In this document: in pieces, positions 59,073 to 64,000 of the stretch
Numbering within the stretch: the stretch's first letter is position 1
Layout of the letters: each line of letters begins with the position of its first letter
Origin: Methanobacteriota archaeon
GTDB taxonomy: Archaea > Thermoplasmatota > Thermoplasmata > SG8-5 > JACRNV01
Length of the DNA: 64,000 nt
Direction of reading: 5' to 3'
Assembly: GCA_016214785.1 (NCBI GenBank)
Contig: JACRNV010000005.1
Span: 81,686-145,685 of the forward strand
Translations under genes and position numbers: made by a program
Notes under the pieces: model-generated
Databases searched by the model: none
What the model saw: the letters and a program-made list of their open reading frames with translations, nothing else
Told to the model about the DNA's origin: nothing

Positions 59073-60755
59073 TTAGGCGAATTTTTGGCCGCACTCCGGG
59101 CACTCCTTCGCGTCCATGGGCACGGTCGCGCCGCAGGTCGGACACAGCGCCTCCGCCTCCGGTGGCACTAGCGTCTCGCCGCAGTTCTTGCACTCCTTGG
59201 CTCCCTTCGGCGGTATCGCCCCGCAGGTCTGGCAGTAGAGCTGCTCCGAGCCGCGACCGAGCTTCGGCGGCGCCTTGCCCTTGGCCTTCGAGCCGCACTC
59301 AGCGCATTCGAGCGATCCCTCGGCCATCGCCCCGCCGCAGTTCGCGCAGCGCGGCCCCTCGGGCTCCTTCGTTTCGAGCGTCGTGCCGCAATCGGGGCAC
59401 GCCACCGCGTCGGGCGGGAGCTCGGCGCCGCAGTTCGCGCACGCCGCGCCCTTTAGTGCCTTGCCGCACTCAGGGCATGTGACGGTTGCCTTGCCGACCG
59501 TCTCGCCGCAGGACGGGCAGAGGAGGGCGTGCTCCCTCTCATCGCGCCATGACTTGAACCAGAATATGGCGCCCAGCGCCACCAGCACCCAGCCGGAGAC
59601 GTTGATCACCCAGTCGAGGGGCATCGGGGCCATCCCCCGGGAGAGGTTCTCGGTCGTGACACCATGCGCCCAGACCGATGCCGAGGTCAGGAAGACCCCA
59701 GCGAAGATAGCGAGTATCGCCCTGAAGAACCATTTCTGCTGCGTGTGCTCCTGATCGAGCTCCTCGGTGTCGGTGACGAACGAGCTGCAGTTGGGGCACA
59801 TCATGCGCTCGGCCTTGACCGTGATGCCCACCGTCTCCCACTCGTGCTCCTCCTCCGGGGGCTCCTCTATCTCGGTGCCGTACGGGATTCGGCATATCGG
59901 GCAATTCTCCTCCGTCTCCTCGATGAGTGCTCCGCAGACAAGGCATACTCTATCCTCGGGGCCCGCCTCGATCTTGGCATCCTCGGGGATCTCGCCCGAT
60001 ATCTGTATGGCCTCCGCCGGGAGCCGGATGACCTTGAGCCTGTTGAAGCACGACGGGCAGACCTCCATTTCCTCCGTGATGGGCTTCCCGCAGGCCGGGC
60101 ACCTCGACCCCTCGACCGCAGGCTGGGCCTCGGAAACCGGCTCGGCCACTGGGAGGGGGGCCTTCACCGGAGGCTTTTTCTCTGCGGGCTTCTCGGCCTT
60201 TTTCTTCTTCGGGGCTGGCGCGGCCGATGCCGGGGTCGGTTTCTCGGGCGCGGGCTTGCGCGCTGGCGAAGCCTGACCGAGCGTTGCCGTTTTCTGCTGT
60301 GGCGCGGGCGCTTCCATCGGCGGCAGGCCTTCGTACTCGAGCTTGTAGCCGCATATCGGGCACTCAATCATGTCCGTCTCGACTTCGACGCCGCAAGAGG
60401 GGCAGAGCTTCGGCTCGGCCTTCGGGGCGGCGGGCGCGGCCTGGGGGGCAACGCCTTCGAACACGTAACCGCAGACCGGGCATTCGGCCGCATGCATTTC
60501 TACATCGACCGAGCATGAGGGGCATTCCTTGGTGGATTTGATTTCAGCCGCGGTGGCCAAAACCGGGGGTGCTGCCTGCGTAAGCTTCTCGCCGCATACC
60601 GCGCAACTCTCGCCCGGAGGAACGAGGGACATGCACGAGGGGCACTCCACCTCTTCCACGGGCGCCGGCGCCGTCGCCAGGTGCTCGCCGCAGACCGGGC
60701 AGGACGTGGCGTCGTCGCCTATCTCATTGCCGCAGGTCGGGCACTTCTGGGTCAT
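59073..60755 (-). CDS. Multi-zinc-ribbon membrane protein, operon gene 3
   Basis: 560 residues from ATG 60755 (MTQKCPTCGNEIG). About thirteen double-CxxC zinc ribbons are arrayed on both sides of two membrane helices (about 355-375 and 390-410). A Pro/Ala/Lys-rich linker lies at about 165-210. Such zinc-ribbon arrays are common in Thermoplasmatota and may bind nucleic acid or proteins; the role is unknown. The ATG lies one base after the previous stop. Start codons further upstream would overlap that gene and are rejected. Confidence 0.8.
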   Translation of the reverse strand: MTQKCPTCGNEIGDDATSCPVCGEHLATAPAPVEEVECPSCMSLVPPGESCAVCGEKLTQAAPPVLATAAEIKSTKECPSCSVDVEMHAAECPVCGYVFEGVAPQAAPAAPKAEPKLCPSCGVEVETDMIECPICGYKLEYEGLPPMEAPAPQQKTATLGQASPARKPAPEKPTPASAAPAPKKKKAEKPAEKKPPVKAPLPVAEPVSEAQPAVEGSRCPACGKPITEEMEVCPSCFNRLKVIRLPAEAIQISGEIPEDAKIEAGPEDRVCLVCGALIEETEENCPICRIPYGTEIEEPPEEEHEWETVGITVKAERMMCPNCSSFVTDTEELDQEHTQQKWFFRAILAIFAGVFLTSASVWAHGVTTENLSRGMAPMPLDWVINVSGWVLVALGAIFWFKSWRDEREHALLCPSCGETVGKATVTCPECGKALKGAACANCGAELPPDAVACPDCGTTLETKEPEGPRCANCGGAMAEGSLECAECGSKAKGKAPPKLGRGSEQLYCQTCGAIPPKGAKECKNCGETLVPPEAEALCPTCGATVPMDAKECPECGQKFA

Positions 60756-60756
60756 C

Positions 60757-61791
60757 TCAGCTCCCTCCCAGCTTCGTTCCGCACACGGGGCATTCGCCCG
60801 CGTCCTTGCCGACCATGATGCCGCAGGACGGGCATTCCACGCCCTCGATGTCCTTGGGCTCGAGCGATTCGAGGGACTCAAGTATCTTCTCCTCCACGGC
60901 CGGCTCCTGCGTGGCGACCGTTTCATCGGCCGCAGACTCGATGTCCTTGATGAGCGCGTCCTCGAATGCCTTGTCCTTGGGCAGGGTGTCGTCCAGCCCG
61001 GGCTCGATGTCCCCGAGCTTCTCCTCCGCCGGGGACGCGCCCTCCTCCGATAGCGCCATGCCGCAGTTCGGGCATGACGTGTCGAAGAGGGTGCAGTTCT
61101 CGCCGCAATTCGGGCACTCGATGACCGACTCTATCTCCTCGAGCGCCTTGTCTATCTCGTCCTTGTCCGCCTCCCTTTCCTCCTCGACCTTCAGCTCATG
61201 TTCGAAGATGACCTCGCCGCAGCTCGGGCACTCGACCGTCTTCTCGCGCCTGAACGCCCAGCCGAAGAGAACGACGCCCAAGGCGAAGAGTGTAATACCG
61301 ACCGCGCCCAGCAGCGTGTCAAGCCATCCGTAGCCCAGGTACATGTCGCCTATCGGCGACCATCGGGCCACATTGTGAAGGTAAGATGCGAGCGCGAAGC
61401 CGAAATCGCCTATCGCTATGAAAGCCAGGCCGAGCCAGAACTTCCACTTCCAGCCCTTGAGGATGCCTTCCTCGTCGTCGGCGCGGACGTAGACGTTGCC
61501 GCACTCGTTGCACTTCACGAGGTCCCCCGATTCCGGTGTGTACTTGTCCGAGCCGCAGACGGGGCAGACGTGTCCTGGCCTGTATTTGGGCTCGACTTTG
61601 GTTCCGCAGCCCGGGCATTCGGTGGTGTCCAGGGGCAGCTCCGCCTCGCACTTCGGGCATTTGTTGGGCTCTGCTTCGGTCGGGGCTTTCTCGCCGCATG
61701 ACTGGCATTCCGCCGCGCCTTCCGCTAGGTCCGCGCCGCAGGCTGCGCACGCCGCGCCACCCGCTTCCCCTATTTCCTCGGTCTCCTCCAT
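60757..61791 (-). CDS. Multi-zinc-ribbon membrane protein, operon gene 2
   Basis: 344 residues. Four zinc ribbons (CAACGADLAEGAAECQSCG and similar) precede membrane helices at about 115-135 and 160-180; two or three further ribbons and an acidic linker follow, ending CPSCGIMVGKDAGECPVCG. The sequence between the helices (LHNVARWSPIGDMYLGYGWLD) parallels that of genes 1 and 3, so the three share a conserved membrane hairpin. Gaps are four and one bases. Confidence 0.8.
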   Translation of the reverse strand: MEETEEIGEAGGAACAACGADLAEGAAECQSCGEKAPTEAEPNKCPKCEAELPLDTTECPGCGTKVEPKYRPGHVCPVCGSDKYTPESGDLVKCNECGNVYVRADDEEGILKGWKWKFWLGLAFIAIGDFGFALASYLHNVARWSPIGDMYLGYGWLDTLLGAVGITLFALGVVLFGWAFRREKTVECPSCGEVIFEHELKVEEEREADKDEIDKALEEIESVIECPNCGENCTLFDTSCPNCGMALSEEGASPAEEKLGDIEPGLDDTLPKDKAFEDALIKDIESAADETVATQEPAVEEKILESLESLEPKDIEGVECPSCGIMVGKDAGECPVCGTKLGGS

Positions 61792-61795
61792 TGCC

Positions 61796-62167
61796 TCACC
61801 CCTCCTCCGAAGCCTCCTTAGCCTCCCTCGCCAGCGCCCACACGAGCAGCGCCATTCCGACGAGCATCATGATGAGCCCTACGGCCGCGACCAGGCGGTT
61901 CACCCATCCGAAGACTTCGAACGCGTCCCCCCATATCGGAATCCTCAGCAGGTCGTGGAGCCACGAGCCGAGCGCTATGCCTGGCCCGCCCATTATGATG
62001 AGAATCAGGCCGACCCAGAATGGGACGTTGGCCCTCTTCTTGCCTTTCGCCCCCGGAGCCTCGAGCGACTCGCCGCAGCTCGGGCATTCGGTGGCGTCAT
62101 GCGGCACGGCCTCGTTGCACGTGGGGCAGAAATCCCCCTCGCCCTTCTCCTCGCCCTTCTTAGCCAA
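61796..62167 (-). CDS. Zinc-ribbon membrane protein, operon gene 1
   Basis: 123 residues: one zinc ribbon (CPTCNEAVPHDATECPSCG) and two membrane helices, with SWLHDLLRIPIWGDAFEVFG-type sequence between. This is the minimal form of the architecture that is enlarged in the next two genes. It heads the operon; no clear box A is seen, but the 146-bp gap upstream (62168-62313) is free of genes and contains the promoter of this operon. Confidence 0.8.
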   Translation of the reverse strand: MAKKGEEKGEGDFCPTCNEAVPHDATECPSCGESLEAPGAKGKKRANVPFWVGLILIIMGGPGIALGSWLHDLLRIPIWGDAFEVFGWVNRLVAAVGLIMMLVGMALLVWALAREAKEASEEG

Positions 62168-62313
62168 GCTCGCTCCCTCGCTTTTCCTCTACGCGATTGT
62201 ATCCTGCTTCGCCCTTATATGGTTTTCGCACCCCCCTAAGGGGAAGGGTTTTAGTGCCTGACCTGCCCCGGAGTTCATCCAACAGACGTCTTTCATGCTC
62301 GTGGTTGACGCGC

Positions 62314-64000
62314 TCATCCCGTAAACTTCTTGATGTTCGCCTCGTAGAACTCCTTGGAAATCCTGCCCTCTTCGAGCGCCTTCTTCAGCCTGGCGATCCT
62401 GTCCTCGTTACTCATCTGGCCCGGCGCTGCCGGCGGTTGCGCCGCCTGTATGACTGGCGCTGGCGTCGAGGGCTTGGCTGCGGGGGCTGGAGCCGTTGGC
62501 TCGGCGGGCGCCACGGGCTGCGGCGTTGGCGTAGTGGTCGGCTCGGGCTCTCCCGGTTCCTTTGGCGCATCCTGCTGCCCCTTCGATCGCCTCCTCATGA
62601 GGATGACCAATATCCCTATCGCAACCATCACGACTACAATTATGAGGATTATCCAGAGCCAGTCGAAGGCTGGTTCGATATCGGCCGTCAGTTGCACGTT
62701 TGCCGTAGTGGTTTGGCCCGCGCTGACTGTTATTGGCGTGGTCTTCGTTACGTAGTTTGCGTGGCTGACCACCAAATCGTGGTTGCCCGCCGGGACATTC
62801 GCCAGGCTGAAGTAGCCGCTTTCGTTCGTCGATGTTTGCAGGTTTGTGCCCGAAATGCTCACGGCCGCGCTCGCGATGGGATTTCCGTTCGTGTCCGTCA
62901 CCCTTCCCACAACCGTTCCTGGGATGGCTGTGCTCGCTGTCGTGAATGCCTTGTTCGCATCGCCGCTTAACGCATTCCCGGCCAGGTCGGTGTATCCCGT
63001 GAGGTTCACGTAGTACGTCGTGCTGGCTTGCAACGTCGTGTATGTTCCGTTGTACCACATCTTGTCAGCGCTCCATGCCCATGAAACGCCAGGCAGGTTC
63101 GTCTCTACTGTCCCTGCGCTCGTGTTCATGGCTTCGCTGAAGTGGATGACGCACGTTCCTGCGCTGGTGGCAATGCCTGTTGCGCTGTCGCTCGGAGTTG
63201 TCGATATGATTGTTGGCGCCGTCGTGTCTGTGGGTCCGCCACTGATCGCTGTCGTGAATGCCTTGTTCGCATCGCCGCTTAACGCATTCCCGGCCAGGTC
63301 GGTGTGTCCCGTGAGGTTCACGTAGTACATCGTGCTGGCTTGCAACGTCGTGTATGTTCCGTTGTACCACATCTTGTCAGCGCTCCATGCCCATGAAATG
63401 CCAGGCAGGTTCGTCTGCACCGTCCCGGCGCTCGTGTTCATGGCTTCGCTGAAGTGGATGACGTACGTTCCCGCATCGGTAGAAATGTTAATACCATCGT
63501 CCGCGGGAGTGGTAGTCACAATTGTTGGTGCTGTAGAATCGTACATTGCTTTTGTGTCAGCGCTCGTCGGTGCGGACTCGATGTTGCCCGCATTGTCGAT
63601 TGCAACGCTGTAGAACTCATAGTACCCCGAGCCGCTCGGCCAGTTGAAACTGTATGAGTAGGGCGCGCTCGCGTCTGCGCTAAACCAAGTCCATGCGCCC
63701 CACGTCGCGTTGTTCGCGCTGAACCTATAGTACAATGAGACGTTTTGTATTCCGGAGCCGCCTGCGTCACTCGCTGTCGCATCGATCGTCATCGAAGCCG
63801 TATTGAATAAATAGGGCGCAATCATGTTCACGTTGCTCACCGGCGTCGTTGCTTCACAGCCGCAGAGCGCATCGTGCACAACTGGGACAGCTTCCTGGTT
63901 GCTCGCGTTGTCAGATGCCAGCGTGTAGAACCTGTACCATCCAGCACCGTTCGGGAAGTTGAAGCTCCATGACCACGGCCCTCCCACAAGCGCTGAGAAC
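62314..64000 (-). CDS. Ig-like surface protein with C-terminal anchor, 5'-truncated by window edge
   Basis: At least 562 residues; the frame is open to base 64000. Domains from the left of the protein: two Ig-like repeats with SANNATWGAW signatures (shared with the protein at 1-6051), two nearly identical Big_5-like domains (FSEAMNTSAGTV), a carboxypeptidase-regulatory-like domain (VVGRVTDTNGNPIASAAVSI), one membrane helix (WLWIILIIVVVMVAIGILVI), a basic stop, a long Pro/Ala linker, and a SHOCT-like end (RIARLKKALEEGRISKEFYE). The C-terminus is thus cytosolic and may bind a partner. Confidence 0.87.
   Translation of the reverse strand, partial: FSALVGGPWSWSFNFPNGAGWYRFYTLASDNASNQEAVPVVHDALCGCEATTPVSNVNMIAPYLFNTASMTIDATASDAGGSGIQNVSLYYRFSANNATWGAWTWFSADASAPYSYSFNWPSGSGYYEFYSVAIDNAGNIESAPTSADTKAMYDSTAPTIVTTTPADDGINISTDAGTYVIHFSEAMNTSAGTVQTNLPGISWAWSADKMWYNGTYTTLQASTMYYVNLTGHTDLAGNALSGDANKAFTTAISGGPTDTTAPTIISTTPSDSATGIATSAGTCVIHFSEAMNTSAGTVETNLPGVSWAWSADKMWYNGTYTTLQASTTYYVNLTGYTDLAGNALSGDANKAFTTASTAIPGTVVGRVTDTNGNPIASAAVSISGTNLQTSTNESGYFSLANVPAGNHDLVVSHANYVTKTTPITVSAGQTTTANVQLTADIEPAFDWLWIILIIVVVMVAIGILVILMRRRSKGQQDAPKEPGEPEPTTTPTPQPVAPAEPTAPAPAAKPSTPAPVIQAAQPPAAPGQMSNEDRIARLKKALEEGRISKEFYEANIKKFTG
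62939..63180. repeat. Intragenic near-identical repeat, copy 1 (pairs with 63247-63488)
   Basis: About 240 bp coding one Big_5-like domain are almost identical to 63247-63488, a period of 308 bp. Only scattered substitutions separate the copies, including many unchanged third positions, which indicates recent duplication or gene conversion. Confidence 0.75.

Noticed and set aside
59073..60926. Earlier start of the zinc-ribbon gene, adding 57 residues
   Set aside because: The extension is Arg/Ser-rich antisense-like sequence overlapping the preceding gene in another frame; ATG 60755 begins directly at a zinc ribbon.

Overview
The window reads as chromosome of a GC-rich archaeon. It encodes an MCM replicative helicase, an archaeal Nmd3 homologue, DUF424 and archaeal Elp3, an ATP-dependent DNA ligase, NikR, Rab-like small GTPases, and the archaeal form of the mevalonate pathway. 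It has a tRNA-Ala without an encoded CCA, and TTTATA-type promoters placed about 25-30 nt upstream of many start codons. Zinc-ribbon membrane proteins, V4R/DUF835, KaiC and multi-PAS regulators, and large NosD/Ig-type surface proteins suggest the Thermoplasmatota or a close relative. That placement is an inference; there is no rRNA to test it.

Layout. 1-6.05 kb: 3' part of a very large surface protein. 6.1-11.5 kb: MBL hydrolase, a small serine-recombinase module with AT-rich flanks, Elp3 and an acetyltransferase. 11.6-15.05 kb: MCM-DUF424-Nmd3 operon. 15.3-17.1 kb: AT-rich island with a methyltransferase, an unknown protein and a phosphatase-like protein lacking its cysteine. 17.1-23.2 kb: ParE-type toxin-antitoxin pair, then an RHH-KaiC-8xPAS signalling operon. 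23.2-26.3 kb: acyl-CoA dehydrogenase, PHP protein, HTH regulator, RpiA. 26.3-27.4 kb: repeat- and hairpin-rich intergenic region with two tiny genes. 27.5-29.2 kb: LeuCD-type hydro-lyase. 29.5-34.6 kb: small membrane and surface proteins, a ferredoxin-DUF362 protein, MFS transporter and GNAT enzyme. 34.6-37.3 kb: tRNA-Ala with repeated 3' ends, then a GTPase-GTPase-V4R/DUF835 operon. 37.4-40.4 kb: RsmA, two paralogous membrane proteins divergent from nikR, DUF59, HTH_10 regulator. 40.6-48.2 kb: coiled-coil protein, nucleotidyltransferase, and a mevalonate operon (mevalonate kinase, UbiD-type decarboxylase, LpdD-like chaperone, both AcnX subunits) followed by a HutI-like amidohydrolase. 48.5-50.4 kb: AT-rich NosD surface protein. 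50.4-55.6 kb: DNA ligase divergent from a zinc-ribbon/TPR protein that appears to start with CTG. 55.6-58.9 kb: AT-rich cassette of a HEAT-repeat protein plus DNA methyltransferase, bounded by inverted sequence blocks, next to a gene remnant. 59.0-62.2 kb: operon of three zinc-ribbon membrane proteins. 62.3-64 kb: C-terminal part of another surface protein.

How the parts work together. The mevalonate operon supplies, in order, phosphorylation of mevalonate, dehydration of mevalonate 5-phosphate and decarboxylation towards isopentenyl phosphate, plus a putative prenyl-FMN chaperone for the decarboxylase. The HEAT/methyltransferase pair has the form of a compact restriction-modification system. 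The KaiC-PAS and GTPase-V4R operons look like separate signalling modules. A 7-bp inverted repeat with 22-bp centre spacing over the nikR start suggests autoregulation, possibly shared with the divergent membrane-protein pair.
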